The notes under the pieces: generated by a model | What the model was told of the DNA's origin: nothing | Seen by the model: the letters and a program-made list of their open reading frames with translations, nothing else | Databases searched by the model: none | From: Tenacibaculum sp. | Lineage (GTDB): Bacteria > Bacteroidota > Bacteroidia > Flavobacteriales > Flavobacteriaceae | Direction: 5' to 3' | NCBI GenBank assembly: GCA_022448525.1 | Contig: JAKVCX010000008.1 | Location: 124,001 to 188,000, forward strand | Length of the DNA: 64,000 nt | Translations under genes and position numbers: made by a program | Shown here: piece after piece, positions 1 through 9,082 of the stretch | Position numbering within the stretch: the stretch's first letter is position 1 | How the letters are laid out: each line of letters begins with the position of its first letter

Positions 1-736
1 CATCTACGAATTTTTTAGGTGTATTTTCAAAGTCAAAATTATATTCTAACTCCTTATCGAAGGTGTGAAATAAGATTACTTCATGTTTATTGTATTTCAA
101 ATGCCTTAAAGCATCAAATAATTCTTTATTGTCTTTTGAAGGTTGAAACATATCAGTAAATAAAAAAATCATAGATCTTCTATGGATTTTTTGAGCTATT
201 TCATGTAAGTATTGATAAGTATCTGTAGTTTTAGTTTCTTTTGGCTTGTTTAAAAGTGTTTCTAATTGATGCGTTAACATCTTTCTGTGACGATCACTTC
301 CTTTTTCTGGAGCGTAATATTCATAAGAGTCAGAATAAACGCTTAACCCCACTGCATCTCGTTGTTTTTTCAATAATTCTATCAAACATGCGGCAGCGAC
401 TGCAGAAAATCCGATTTTGTTTAAATCATTGAGATTTTGCACTTTTTTTACAGGATAGTGCATCGAAGAAGAATTGTCAATTATAATATGACATCTGAGA
501 TTTGTTTCTTCTTCATATTTCTTGGTGTATAATTTTTCTGTTTTAGCGAATAACTTCCAGTCAATATGTTTTGTGTCTTCACCTTTGTTATACAGTTTAT
601 GTTCAGAGAATTCAACTGAAAACCCGTGATAAGGACTTTTATGCATTCCTGTTATAAAACCTTCAACAACTTGTTTTGCTAGAAGGTCTAAATTTTTAAT
701 TTCAGAAGATTTTAATTCAGATAGATTTATCGCCAT
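1..736 (-). CDS. DUF58 domain protein with vWA-like region (3' end outside window)
   Basis: The reading frame is open from the ATG at 736-734 to the window edge, giving about 245 residues without a stop. It carries the DUF58 signature (HIDWKLFAKTEKLY, about residues 57-70) followed by a MIDAS-like DNSSSM (residues 87-92) typical of a von Willebrand A fold. In Bacteroidota such proteins are encoded beside MoxR ATPases and Bat (aerotolerance) proteins and probably act in a chaperone-like or envelope-stress complex. It lies downstream of trxA on the same strand, but a strong hairpin separates them, so it may have its own promoter. There is no signal peptide, so it is probably cytoplasmic or peripheral. 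The family call is firm; the function is inferred. Confidence 0.85.
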   Translation of the reverse strand, partial: MAINLSELKSSEIKNLDLLAKQVVEGFITGMHKSPYHGFSVEFSEHKLYNKGEDTKHIDWKLFAKTEKLYTKKYEEETNLRCHIIIDNSSSMHYPVKKVQNLNDLNKIGFSAVAAACLIELLKKQRDAVGLSVYSDSYEYYAPEKGSDRHRKMLTHQLETLLNKPKETKTTDTYQYLHEIAQKIHRRSMIFLFTDMFQPSKDNKELFDALRHLKYNKHEVILFHTFDKELEYNFDFENTPKKFVD

Positions 737-747
737 TTACCGAAAAT

Positions 748-779
748 AAAAAAGGTTTGACACTTGTCAAACCTTTTTT
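748..779 (-). terminator. Intrinsic terminator after trxA
   Basis: Perfect inverted repeat GGTTTGACA (754-762) and TGTCAAACC (765-773), with A-run and T-run extensions, so it could work on either strand. It sits 23 bases past the trxA stop and just before the DUF58 start. Confidence 0.8.
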
Positions 780-802
780 ATGAAATAATTTTTTATACTA
801 AA

Positions 803-1120
803 TTATAATGCAGCGTCAATTTTATCAGTGTACGCTTTCTTTGGAGCTGCTCCAACTTGCTTAGCAACAACTTCTCCATTTTTGAAAACTAAAACTGTAG
901 GAATGTTTCTCACTCCGTACTTAGCTGCGAATTCTTGGTTAGCATCCACATCTACTTTTCCTACTACTGCTTTACCTTCGTATTCTTTACTAATTTCGTC
1001 AATGATTGGCCCAACCATTCTACATGGTCCACACCATGTTGCCCAGAAATCTACTAAAACAGGCTTATCAGATTTCAATACTGTTTCTTCGAATGTTGTG
1101 TCTGTAATTTCTAATGCCAT
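803..1120 (-). CDS. trxA: Thioredoxin
   Basis: Single-domain thioredoxin of 105 residues, the usual length for TrxA. The redox motif WCGPC is at residues 29-33 (C30, C33), and the cis-proline segment NIPT follows near residue 74. There is no signal peptide, so it is a cytoplasmic protein-disulfide reductase that passes electrons from thioredoxin reductase to enzymes such as ribonucleotide reductase and peroxiredoxins. It appears monocistronic, with a consensus promoter upstream and a hairpin terminator downstream. The start gives a standard N-terminus. Identification is secure. Confidence 0.97.
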   Translation of the reverse strand: MALEITDTTFEETVLKSDKPVLVDFWATWCGPCRMVGPIIDEISKEYEGKAVVGKVDVDANQEFAAKYGVRNIPTVLVFKNGEVVAKQVGAAPKKAYTDKIDAAL

Positions 1121-1147
1121 TCTTTTGTCTTTAATCGTTAATGCTCA

Positions 1148-1178
1148 CAAATGTACTAATTTATTTTACTATTCTCAA
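1148..1178 (-). promoter_or_regulatory. trxA promoter
   Basis: On the minus strand, TTG (1178-1176), 20 bases, then TACATTTG (1155-1148), matching the Bacteroidota -33/-7 consensus. It lies 28 bases upstream of the trxA ATG. Confidence 0.6.
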
Positions 1179-1262
1179 TCCTAAAAAGATTGGTTTTTCT
1201 TATCTATAAATCAATTTTATAAATATGTTGGCTCTGATATTTTTATAGTTAGATAATAATAG

Positions 1263-1270
1263 TAAATTTG
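1263..1270 (+). promoter_or_regulatory. metK -7 element
   Basis: TAAATTTG is an exact TAnnTTTG match about 12 bases before the riboswitch stem, so transcription would begin just ahead of the aptamer. I found no convincing -33 TTG at the right distance. Confidence 0.5.
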
Positions 1271-1280
1271 CGGGCAACTT

Positions 1281-1332
1281 AATGAGGAAAGATTTGGATG
1301 ATTGCAACCTCGTAAAAAAATGCTAAAGCAGT
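1281..1332 (+). promoter_or_regulatory. SAM-II (SAM-alpha) type riboswitch in the metK leader
   Basis: Stem P1 is formed by ATGAGG (1282-1287) and CCTCGT (1308-1313), including a G-U pair. The loop holds GATTT (1291-1295) and ATTGCAA (1301-1307). A run of A and then TGCTAAA (1321-1327) follows. The order GATTT, ATTGCAA, P1 strand, A-rich linker, GCTAAA matches the core of the SAM-II H-type pseudoknot aptamer known from alphaproteobacteria and Bacteroidota. SAM-II normally represses methionine and SAM genes when SAM is plentiful, so placement before metK fits. No structure search was run. Confidence 0.75.
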
Positions 1333-1391
1333 AATGTTTGGCTTCTTTTGCGACCAACTTTCCACTTACTAATTTTAATATACAACAGAAT

Positions 1392-2645
1392 ATGTCATAC
1401 TTTTTTACATCAGAGAGTGTATCTGAAGGACATCCAGATAAAGTAGCCGATCAAATTAGTGACGCTTTAATAGATAACTTTTTAGCTTTTGATCCAAATT
1501 CAAAAGTAGCGTGTGAAACATTAGTTACAACTGGTCAAGTAGTTTTAGCTGGAGAAGTAAAATCTAACATTTATTTAGACGTTCAGAAAATCGCAAGAAA
1601 CGTAATTAACAAAATCGGATATACGAAAAGTGAGTATATGTTCGATGGGAATTCTTGTGGAGTATTTTCAGCAATTCATGAACAGTCTGATGATATTAAT
1701 AGAGGAGTAGATAGAGCTAAGAAAGAAGAACAAGGAGCAGGAGATCAAGGAATGATGTTTGGTTATGCAACTAATGAAACTGAAAACTTCATGCCTTTAG
1801 CATTAGATTTATCTCATTTAATCTTAAAAGAATTAGCAGCTTTAAGAAGAGAAGGGAAAGATATTAACTATTTACGTCCAGACGCAAAAAGTCAGGTTAC
1901 TATTGAGTATTCTGATGATAATGTACCGCAAAGAGTAGAGGCGATTGTTGTTTCAACTCAGCATGATGATTTTGCGGGAGATGATGAAATGTTAGCTAAA
2001 ATCAGACAAGACATTAAAGAAATTTTAATGCCTCGTGTTATCGCTAAATTACCTGCTCAAATCCAAGCATTGTTTAATGATGATATTAAATATCATATCA
2101 ATCCAACTGGAAAATTCGTAATTGGAGGACCTCACGGAGATACAGGATTAACTGGTCGTAAGATTATTGTTGATACTTACGGAGGAAAAGGAGCACACGG
2201 TGGTGGAGCATTCTCAGGAAAAGATCCTAGTAAAGTAGATAGAAGTGCTGCTTATGCAACACGTCATATTGCAAAGAACTTAGTCGCTGCCGGAGTTGCA
2301 GATGAGGTTTTGGTTCAGGTGTCTTATGCTATTGGAGTTGTAGAGCCAATGGGTATTTTTGTAGATACTTATGGAACTGCTAAAGTTGATTTAACTGATG
2401 GAGAAATTGCACAAAAGGTTTCTGAAATTTTCGACATGAGACCTCATGCAATTGAAGATAGATTGAAATTAAGAACTCCAATGTACAGTGAAACTGCTGC
2501 ATACGGACACATGGGACGTAAGAATGAAGTGATTTCAAAAACTTTTGAGCAACCAAACGGAGAATCAAAGCAAGTTGAAGTTGAATTATTCACTTGGGAG
2601 AAATTAGATTACGTTGACAAAGTAAAAGGAGCGTTTAGCTTATAA
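1392..2645 (+). CDS. metK: S-adenosylmethionine synthase
   Basis: MetK of 417 residues, which makes SAM from methionine and ATP. The N-terminus [17 protein letters not shown] is the family hallmark. The ATP loop [10 protein letters not shown] and the P-loop-like [19 protein letters not shown] are intact. The frame can be extended 18 codons upstream to 1338, but that extension overlaps the end of the riboswitch leader and has no family similarity, so I use the ATG at 1392. The gene is cytoplasmic and monocistronic, with a SAM-II-like aptamer before it and a strong terminator after it, which suggests feedback control by its product. Confidence 0.97.
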   Translation: MSYFFTSESVSEGHPDKVADQISDALIDNFLAFDPNSKVACETLVTTGQVVLAGEVKSNIYLDVQKIARNVINKIGYTKSEYMFDGNSCGVFSAIHEQSDDINRGVDRAKKEEQGAGDQGMMFGYATNETENFMPLALDLSHLILKELAALRREGKDINYLRPDAKSQVTIEYSDDNVPQRVEAIVVSTQHDDFAGDDEMLAKIRQDIKEILMPRVIAKLPAQIQALFNDDIKYHINPTGKFVIGGPHGDTGLTGRKIIVDTYGGKGAHGGGAFSGKDPSKVDRSAAYATRHIAKNLVAAGVADEVLVQVSYAIGVVEPMGIFVDTYGTAKVDLTDGEIAQKVSEIFDMRPHAIEDRLKLRTPMYSETAAYGHMGRKNEVISKTFEQPNGESKQVEVELFTWEKLDYVDKVKGAFSL

Positions 2646-2674
2646 TTTACAGTCAGTTTTAAAAATAAATCGAA

Positions 2675-2706
2675 AGCGTTTTGTAGAAATACAAAACGCT
2701 TTTTTT
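2675..2706 (+). terminator. metK intrinsic terminator
   Basis: Perfect 10-bp stem AGCGTTTTGT (2675-2684) and ACAAAACGCT (2691-2700) followed by a T-run. Confidence 0.9.
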
Positions 2707-2840
2707 ATTGTGATGTATTTCTGATCTTAGATAGATGTTACATTTTTATAATTTTAATTGGCTAATTATCTCATAAATAGGTTTGAATTTTAAAAATGTT
2801 ACATGAAACAATTTTGAAAGTATAACACAGTCGTTAAACA

Positions 2841-2848
2841 TATCTTTG
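2841..2848 (+). promoter_or_regulatory. -7 element of the 33-codon gene
   Basis: TATCTTTG is an exact TAnnTTTG match, 37 bases before the ATG at 2885. A TTTTG lies at 2812-2816, but its 24-base spacing is longer than usual. Confidence 0.55.
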
Positions 2849-2884
2849 CAGTAGGGGATTATAAAATATAAAATAATAATAATT

Positions 2885-2986
2885 ATGGGGAAATTATTAC
2901 TTAACAAAATACTATTTATAGTAAGAAGAGTTTTGGCTGTTTTAGCAGAGTCTGGTAAGGGTGCGAGCTATGCTTTAAAACACTAA
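2885..2986 (+). CDS. 33-residue putative small protein
   Basis: A tiny frame of 33 codons beginning MGKLLLNKILFIVRR and ending ASYALKH. The N-terminal half is hydrophobic and basic (K3, K8, R14, R15), consistent with a short membrane-associated helix. I recognise no family. Its case rests on context: it sits alone between metK and sppA with an exact Bacteroidota -7 element upstream and a perfect terminator hairpin 24 bases after its stop. It therefore looks like a self-contained transcription unit. It could instead be a small RNA in which the frame is incidental. Confidence 0.5.
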   Translation: MGKLLLNKILFIVRRVLAVLAESGKGASYALKH

Positions 2987-3010
2987 AAAAAGGAAATAGA
3001 AAGTTTAAAA

Positions 3011-3041
3011 AACGCACTACCGAAGGGTAGTGCGTTTTTGT
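3011..3041 (+). terminator. Terminator between the 33-codon gene and sppA
   Basis: Perfect 11-bp stem AACGCACTACC (3011-3021) and GGTAGTGCGTT (3026-3036) with a GAAG tetraloop and a T-rich tail on the plus strand. The A-run on the other side may also serve sppA. Confidence 0.85.
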
Positions 3042-3075
3042 TTTGCCTTATTTTGTATTTCTGTATTCTTTGATT

Positions 3076-4821
3076 TTATTTAATCTGAAGAATATATGGC
3101 ATCCTTGCCTGAATTCCTTCCATATTTTTGAAGCGATTAATCTGATTGAATAACTCATAATTCTCAGAACCAATTGCTTCTTTAATGATTTCTTCTTTAT
3201 TTACTTTTCCGAAAGGAGAAAAGTTCAACATGTCTTTAATGTCTTTCTTGTAATTAGGGAAGTTTCTAATTCTATAATCTTTAACTTCTGCATATTGTAC
3301 AGCGATATTTATAGCATCTTGTAATCCTCCTAATTCATCAACTAGTCCATTTTCTAATGCTTCTTTTCCAGACCAAACTCTACCTTGGGCGATTGCATCA
3401 ACTTTTTCAAAAGTCATTTTTCTTCCCGTAGCTACACGATTTACAAACGTCGTATATATTTGTTCTACACCTTCTTTAGTTACGTCATAAAACTTCTTGT
3501 CCATTGGTTCAAATAAGCTATAAGAAGCGCTTTTGTTAGTCGAGACTTGTTCTGCATTAATTCCCATCTTTTTAGAAAGCTCATACGCGTTAGGTAAAGC
3601 TCCGAAAACTCCGATTGACCCTGTGATTGTTGTAGGTTCTGCAACAATTAAATCAGCATTACAAGCAATATAATATCCTCCAGAAGCTGCTAAATTACCC
3701 ATTGATACAATTAATGGTTTTTCTTTTTTAGCTAGTTCTAATTCTCTCCAAATTAATTCTGAAGCTAATGCACTACCACCTGGTGAATTTACACGAAGTA
3801 CAATGGCTTTTACTCTTTTGTCTTTTACTGCTTTTTTAATCGCTCTGTTAATCATTCCTTGTCCAATAACATCTTCGTTACCTTCTCCATACATGATTTC
3901 TCCTTGTGCGTAAATTACAGCGATTTTATCTTTTGCAGTTGAAGAAATTCTTCCTTTTCCTGACTTAATATAATCTTCTAAACTAATTGTGTTTGGTTTT
4001 GAATCAACTACGTTTTTTAATTTCTCATCGTATTGATCTTGATAAATTACCCCATCGATTAGTTTGTTTTTTAAAGCTAAATCAGCATTTCTTCCTTCTG
4101 AATTGTCGGCAATTGTATTAAGTTGTTCAACTGAAATGTTTCGACTTTTACTGATGTTACTTGTAAATTCAGACCAAATAGAACTTAAGAAAGAAGTAAT
4201 TTGTTCTCTATTGGCATCGCTCATTTTATTCTCTAAAAATGGTTCTACAGCACTCTTGTATTTTCCATGACGAACAACTTCCATTTTCACACCATATTTA
4301 TCTTCAAAATCTTTATAATATAAAATTTCAGAAGAAAGTCCTGAGAATTCAATCTGTCCTACCGGATTTAAGAAAATACTATCTGCAACAGAACTCAAGT
4401 AGTAGTTTTTCTGAGAGTAAACATCATTATAAGCATAGATGAACTTTCCAGATTCTTTAAACTCTTCTAGTTTTTTTCTGATAGCTTGAGTTTGCGCCAT
4501 TCCAGCACCAACAGCATTTGTTTTAATACTTATTCCTTTGATATTATCATCCAACTGAGCGTTGTCAATTGCATTTAGGATTTTATTCAGAGATAACTTT
4601 TCGTCTGCTAAATCTAAAGCTTGTGCAATCGGACTCGTATCTTTTGGTGCATAATCTTTAATTTGTTTGGCTAAATCTAATTCCAAAACTGAATTTTGTT
4701 TTACAATGATTTCTTCTTCACCGCCAGCAACTGCAGCAATTAATAAAAAGAAACAGAATAAGATAAAAAGACTAATAAAAAAACCTAAGATTGAGGCTAG
4801 TAGATTACGTAAAAACTTCAT
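3076..4821 (-). CDS. sppA: Signal peptide peptidase SppA, 67K type
   Basis: Membrane serine protease of 581 residues, the double-domain 67K form like E. coli SppA, which degrades cleaved signal peptides at the cytoplasmic membrane. An N-terminal transmembrane segment covers about residues 9-32. The catalytic dyad is visible as lysine K189 in KYKSAVEPF and nucleophile S380 in LAASGGYY. The SPGGSALASE motif precedes the serine. The minus-strand -7 element TATATTTG (4852-4845) lies 24 bases upstream of the start. It is monocistronic. Family and function are firm. Confidence 0.95.
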   Translation of the reverse strand: MKFLRNLLASILGFFISLFILFCFFLLIAAVAGGEEEIIVKQNSVLELDLAKQIKDYAPKDTSPIAQALDLADEKLSLNKILNAIDNAQLDDNIKGISIKTNAVGAGMAQTQAIRKKLEEFKESGKFIYAYNDVYSQKNYYLSSVADSIFLNPVGQIEFSGLSSEILYYKDFEDKYGVKMEVVRHGKYKSAVEPFLENKMSDANREQITSFLSSIWSEFTSNISKSRNISVEQLNTIADNSEGRNADLALKNKLIDGVIYQDQYDEKLKNVVDSKPNTISLEDYIKSGKGRISSTAKDKIAVIYAQGEIMYGEGNEDVIGQGMINRAIKKAVKDKRVKAIVLRVNSPGGSALASELIWRELELAKKEKPLIVSMGNLAASGGYYIACNADLIVAEPTTITGSIGVFGALPNAYELSKKMGINAEQVSTNKSASYSLFEPMDKKFYDVTKEGVEQIYTTFVNRVATGRKMTFEKVDAIAQGRVWSGKEALENGLVDELGGLQDAINIAVQYAEVKDYRIRNFPNYKKDIKDMLNFSPFGKVNKEEIIKEAIGSENYELFNQINRFKNMEGIQARMPYILQIK

Positions 4822-4868
4822 TTTTTCTGATTAAAATTCGGGGGCAAATATACGTTTTTAGCACGAGT

Positions 4869-5279
4869 TTACCATTGAAGGCGCATTCGGTACTTTTGTT
4901 GAGCAAATTCAAAATAGTTGAACAACTTATAGTTAACATCATATCCATAATCAACATGAGGATCATATAGAATAATGTTTTCGTAAATGTTTGGGTTAAA
5001 TCGGGCAGGATTGTTCACTCTTGAGTTCCATATAGAAACATAAAATCGATTCTTATTTTCAAGAAAAATTTGGGAATGGTAACCTGGTGGTCTTGCAACG
5101 GTAACTAGAAAGTTGTTAAATCCTGGGTCAATTATGGTTATTTCATATTCGACACTATCGTTTTTAATAACTACCGGCTCTTCTTTTAAGCTGTCTTGTT
5201 TGTTTTTTGAAATTGAACTACAAGAAGCTAAAAGAATAATAGAAATACTGACTATTAAGTAGTTGGTTAAACGATTCAT
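4869..5279 (-). CDS. Small lipoprotein of unknown function
   Basis: A 136-residue protein starting MNRLTNYLIVSISIILLASCSS, a signal peptide with lipobox LASC, so it is predicted to be anchored in an envelope membrane. The frame extends upstream to 5327, but that part overlaps the dsbD terminator hairpin, so the ATG at 5279 is preferred. The mature part contains two short Asp/Tyr-rich stretches (DPGFNNF and DPHVDYGYDV) and ends with a basic, aromatic segment. It resembles the short DUF6146-type lipoproteins of flavobacteria, but I cannot confirm that by eye. Function is unknown. Confidence 0.75.
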   Translation of the reverse strand: MNRLTNYLIVSISIILLASCSSISKNKQDSLKEEPVVIKNDSVEYEITIIDPGFNNFLVTVARPPGYHSQIFLENKNRFYVSIWNSRVNNPARFNPNIYENIILYDPHVDYGYDVNYKLFNYFEFAQQKYRMRLQW

Positions 5280-5304
5280 TTTGATTATAATTCTTACTAT
5301 AAAG

Positions 5305-5338
5305 ATAAAAAAAAGATACATCATCACAATGTATCTTT
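5305..5338 (-). terminator. dsbD terminator
   Basis: On the minus strand a perfect 10-bp stem (5338-5329 with 5321-5312, AAAGATACAT) is followed by an uninterrupted T-run. It lies 27 bases beyond the dsbD-like stop. Confidence 0.8.
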
Positions 5339-5364
5339 CTGTTTTAAAACCTGTTAATGTTTTG

Positions 5365-7419
5365 TTATTTTAGTAAATCCGATTGGTTAAATAAATTATT
5401 TAATGTGTTTTTAGATTTTTCTTTTCCATCTAATAACCACTTCAAATATTCATCTTCATCTGGTGTGTAACCAACAGGGTTATTTAATATTTGTTTTCCA
5501 TCTGAACTTAAAAGAACATAGTATGGTTGCGTATTTGTTTTAAAGAATACTGTTTGGAAATGAGACCATTTATGTCCATAGTTTTTTAGTGTTCTTGTTC
5601 CTCCATTGATACGATTTACCTCAATTTGTTGTTCTTTTGGAAGTTCTTTTTTGTCGTCAACATATAAGGAAATTAAAACGTAATCATTACGAAGTACATT
5701 GTCAATTTTACCATCAATCCAAACATGCTCTTCCATTTTACGACAATTAACACATGCATAACCTGTAAAGTCCAACATAATTGGTTTGTTTACTTGTTTT
5801 GCATACTCTAAACCTTGTTTTAAATCTTTAAAACACTCTAAATTATTCGGGCAATCTGCTTTATTGAAAATACTGTATCCTGCCGGTGGAGCTAAACCAC
5901 TTAATAGCGATAAGGAATGATATGTTTTTGTTTCTTCGTTTACTCGAAAACCAGTTGCTAAATATATTGCAAAAGCCAATGAAACAACTCCTAGTAATAT
6001 TCGTGGAATTCCGATTTTTTGCATTGGAGAATCGTGTGGGAATTTGATTTTTCCAAAAAGGTAAAACGCTAAACCAGCGAAAATGATAATCCACAAAATT
6101 AGGAATGGTTCAATTTTTAATAAGTTCCAGTGTGCAACTAAATCGGCATTAGACAAGAATTTAAATGCTAAAGCCAATTCTAAGAAACCTAAAACAACTT
6201 TTACAGTTGTCATCCATCCTCCAGATTTTGGTAATGATTTTAGCATGTTAGGGAACATTGCAAATAAAGTAAACGGTAAACCTAAGGCAACACCGAATCC
6301 AGCCATTCCTGAAGTTAATTGCCAAGCGCCACCATCAGAAGATAAAGATCCAGCTAATAATGATCCCAATATTGGTCCTGTGCATGAAAACGAAACAATC
6401 GCTAATGTTAACGCCATGAAGAAAACACCTATAATTCCCCCTGAGCTTTCACCTTCAGTTGTTTTGTTTGTCCAGCTGCTAGGTAATGTTAATTCATAGA
6501 AACCAAAGAATGAACCTGCAAAGAATACAAATACAATAAAAAAGATTACATTCAGCCATACATTGGTTGAGATTTCATTTAAAATATCAGGATTGATTGA
6601 ATCTAATAAGTGAAAAGGGATACTTAAAATTAAGTATACAGCAAGAATAAAGAAACCGTAAAGTACAGCTTTCGAAACTCCTGCTCCTTTTGAGCTATTT
6701 TTTTTGGTAAAGAAACTTACAGTTAAAGGAATCATAGGAAACACACATGGAGTAAGTAATGCCAAGAGTCCACCTAAAAAACCAAGTCCAAAAATACTAA
6801 GTAAAGAAGAAGATTCATTTTTCTTTTTTACATCAGATGAATTTTCAGTTCCATTTGAGTTTACCTCACTTTCAGGTTCTTGGATTTCATCATTAGAAAT
6901 CCCATACAATAAATTATTTGCTTCTTTATCATTAAGTTCTGCTGTGCCTTTATTTTGTTTTGCTGTGTTTGTTGCTCCTGGAGTAAAAACTAGTTCTTCA
7001 GTTTTTGGAGGTAAACATTTTGTGTCATCACAAACCATAAATTGAACCTCTGCTTCAACTTTCACATCTTCTTTAAGAAGTTTTACTTTCTGTTTAAAAG
7101 TTGCTTTGTATGCGAAGTATTTAATCTTCATTTTGAAGATTTTGTCATCTTCAGTAATACCTGAATCTTCTAACGTATTCCCAATTAGTTGGTAGTTTTC
7201 ATTTGGTGCAAATGTAAAAACTGTAGGTCTAGGTCCTCCTGCAGGTATTTCTTGTCCGTAAAGATGCCATCCGTTATCGATGGTTGCAGTGGCTACTAAA
7301 AAAGCTTCTTCCTCGTTAATTTTTTCAATACTAGTTTTCCAAGAAACAGGATCGAACACCTGTGAAAATCCAAGAAAAGTAGACATTAGTGCTATATACA
7401 GAAAGAAAATTTTCTTCAT
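5365..7419 (-). CDS. dsbD: DsbD-like thiol:disulfide interchange protein
   Basis: A 684-residue, three-part protein. A signal peptide (residues 1-20, ending GFSQ) precedes an N-terminal periplasmic domain with the cysteine pair in CDDTKC. A central CcdA-type membrane domain of about eight helices carries the conserved cysteines in TPCVFPMIPLT and SFSCTGPILG. A C-terminal thioredoxin domain has C556-V-N-C559. This architecture carries electrons from cytoplasmic thioredoxin across the inner membrane to reduce periplasmic disulfides or apocytochrome c. All three cysteine pairs are present. It is monocistronic with its own terminator, not far from trxA, its likely electron donor. Confidence 0.93.
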   Translation of the reverse strand: MKKIFFLYIALMSTFLGFSQVFDPVSWKTSIEKINEEEAFLVATATIDNGWHLYGQEIPAGGPRPTVFTFAPNENYQLIGNTLEDSGITEDDKIFKMKIKYFAYKATFKQKVKLLKEDVKVEAEVQFMVCDDTKCLPPKTEELVFTPGATNTAKQNKGTAELNDKEANNLLYGISNDEIQEPESEVNSNGTENSSDVKKKNESSSLLSIFGLGFLGGLLALLTPCVFPMIPLTVSFFTKKNSSKGAGVSKAVLYGFFILAVYLILSIPFHLLDSINPDILNEISTNVWLNVIFFIVFVFFAGSFFGFYELTLPSSWTNKTTEGESSGGIIGVFFMALTLAIVSFSCTGPILGSLLAGSLSSDGGAWQLTSGMAGFGVALGLPFTLFAMFPNMLKSLPKSGGWMTTVKVVLGFLELALAFKFLSNADLVAHWNLLKIEPFLILWIIIFAGLAFYLFGKIKFPHDSPMQKIGIPRILLGVVSLAFAIYLATGFRVNEETKTYHSLSLLSGLAPPAGYSIFNKADCPNNLECFKDLKQGLEYAKQVNKPIMLDFTGYACVNCRKMEEHVWIDGKIDNVLRNDYVLISLYVDDKKELPKEQQIEVNRINGGTRTLKNYGHKWSHFQTVFFKTNTQPYYVLLSSDGKQILNNPVGYTPDEDEYLKWLLDGKEKSKNTLNNLFNQSDLLK

Positions 7420-7515
7420 AATAGAATAAGTTTAGTGCTATAAGACGTAAATGTAGTCTTTTTCATACAAATAAGTTTAGGCTCTTTTTATTAAATTTAG
7501 CTCAAAATTTTATTA

Positions 7516-8079
7516 ATGAAAAAACGCTGTTATTGGGTAACTAATGATCCCTTATACATAGCATATCATGATGAGGAGTGGGGAGTTCCGGTTTATGATG
7601 ATGAAACATTGTTTGAGTTTTTAGTGTTAGAAACTTTTCAAGCTGGGTTAAGTTGGATTACTATTTTGAAGAAGAGAGAGAATTTTAGACAAGCATTTGA
7701 TCAGTTTGATTACAAAAAAATATCTCAATATGGCGATGAGAAATTTCAAGAGTTAATTGAGAATGCGGGAATAATTAGAAATAAATTAAAAATAAAAGGA
7801 ACAATTTCAAATGCACAAGCTTTTATGAGAATTCAAGAAGATTTTGGATCGTTTTCAAAATATATATGGAGTTTTGTAGATGGAAAACCGATAAAAAATG
7901 CATTTGAGAATCGCGAGGATGTACCCGCAAAAACAGAACTTTCGGATAAAGTTTCAAAAGATCTAAAGAAAAAAGGATTCAAGTTTGTAGGTTCCACTGT
8001 AATTTATGCGTTTATGCAGGCAACGGGAATGGTTAATGATCACTCTGTTGATTGTTTTCGCTATAATGAATGTTCCTAA
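7516..8079 (+). CDS. tag: DNA-3-methyladenine glycosylase I
   Basis: Tag-family base-excision enzyme of 187 residues that removes 3-methyladenine from alkylated DNA. The start RCYWVTNDPLYIAYHDEEWG is characteristic. Zinc ligands are in place: C5 and H19 at the N-terminus, and the His and Cys of NDHSVDC near the C-terminus. Length equals that of E. coli Tag. It is cytoplasmic and stands alone, divergent from dsbD. The catalytic helix-hairpin-helix region (ETFQAGLSWITIL) is intact. Confidence 0.95.
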   Translation: MKKRCYWVTNDPLYIAYHDEEWGVPVYDDETLFEFLVLETFQAGLSWITILKKRENFRQAFDQFDYKKISQYGDEKFQELIENAGIIRNKLKIKGTISNAQAFMRIQEDFGSFSKYIWSFVDGKPIKNAFENREDVPAKTELSDKVSKDLKKKGFKFVGSTVIYAFMQATGMVNDHSVDCFRYNECS

Positions 8080-8164
8080 GGTTTTCGGTACTTTTAAACT
8101 TTCATTACAATTAACTAATTTAATATTTATCGCGCTTTAATTTCGGTTGCGTAATTTGAGAAGT

Positions 8165-9082
8165 ATGGCAAAAAAGACAAAGGATATTGGTTTTGGATAT
8201 AAATCCGCCGAAAATGTTAGAGGGATTATTAATAAAGACGGAACAACTAATATTCTGCATTTAAATAGACCTTTAAGTATCGATGATTTATATACTTATT
8301 TCATTGGTTTAAGCTGGTGGAAATTCTTCATTATGGTGGTTTTTGGTTATACTTTGATGAATGTTTTTTTCGGAATTATATATGTGATAATTGGAATTGA
8401 ACAAATCACACCCTCAAAAGGAAATTTAATTCAAGATTTTTTAAATGGTTTCTTTTTTAGTGCTCAAACACTGACTACTGTAGGTTATGGTGGAATCGCT
8501 CCTAAAGGAATTACAGCAAATATTATAGCTGCATTTCAAGCTTTAATTGGGTTGATGAGTTTTTCTTTTATAACTGGTTTATTATACGGACGATTTTCGA
8601 AACCAAAAGCGGCTATTCGTTTTAGTAATAATTTAATCTTAAGAGAATTCAATGGAGGAAGAGCATTGATGCTAAGATTAATGAATAGTAGAAAAACATT
8701 AATGATTGAACCAGAAGTTTCTGTAACACTTTCTATGAATCAAGAAGATGAAACAGGTCAATATAAAAGAAGTTTTTATGTGCTAGAATTAGAAAGAAAG
8801 AAGATTACGTATTTACCTACCATGTGGACGATAGTGCATCCGATTGACGAAAAAAGTCCACTGTTTAAACTTTCAAATGAAGAAATAAAAGAACTTAACG
8901 CTGGCTTGTATATTTTGGTTCAATATCATGAAGAATCATTTGGACAAAAAGTATATCAAACTTCTTCGTATAAGTTTACGCAAGTTGTTTGTGATGTGAA
9001 ATATACCCCATCCTCAAGTATTGATGAAGATGGCTACACGGTTTTAGATCACGATAAATTAAGTGAAGTAGAATCTTTGTAA
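8165..9082 (+). CDS. Inward-rectifier-type potassium channel (KirBac)
   Basis: A 305-residue channel subunit. Two membrane helices flank a pore loop with the K+ filter TTVGYGG. The second helix is followed by a large beta-rich cytoplasmic domain of about 170 residues, as in KirBac channels, which act as tetramers. An N-terminal amphipathic slide-helix segment precedes the first membrane helix. An upstream in-frame ATG at 8147 adds six residues; I prefer MAKKTKD at 8165. It converges with, and nearly abuts, the next gene on the opposite strand. The family is clear; gating ligand and physiology cannot be read. Confidence 0.93.
   Translation: MAKKTKDIGFGYKSAENVRGIINKDGTTNILHLNRPLSIDDLYTYFIGLSWWKFFIMVVFGYTLMNVFFGIIYVIIGIEQITPSKGNLIQDFLNGFFFSAQTLTTVGYGGIAPKGITANIIAAFQALIGLMSFSFITGLLYGRFSKPKAAIRFSNNLILREFNGGRALMLRLMNSRKTLMIEPEVSVTLSMNQEDETGQYKRSFYVLELERKKITYLPTMWTIVHPIDEKSPLFKLSNEEIKELNAGLYILVQYHEESFGQKVYQTSSYKFTQVVCDVKYTPSSSIDEDGYTVLDHDKLSEVESL

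Noticed and set aside
828..1184. Open frame antisense to trxA
   Set aside because: A shadow of the conserved thioredoxin gene with no features of its own.
1338..1391. Longer metK start at 1338
   Set aside because: The 18 extra residues have no family similarity and overlap the end of the riboswitch leader; the conserved N-terminus starts at 1392.
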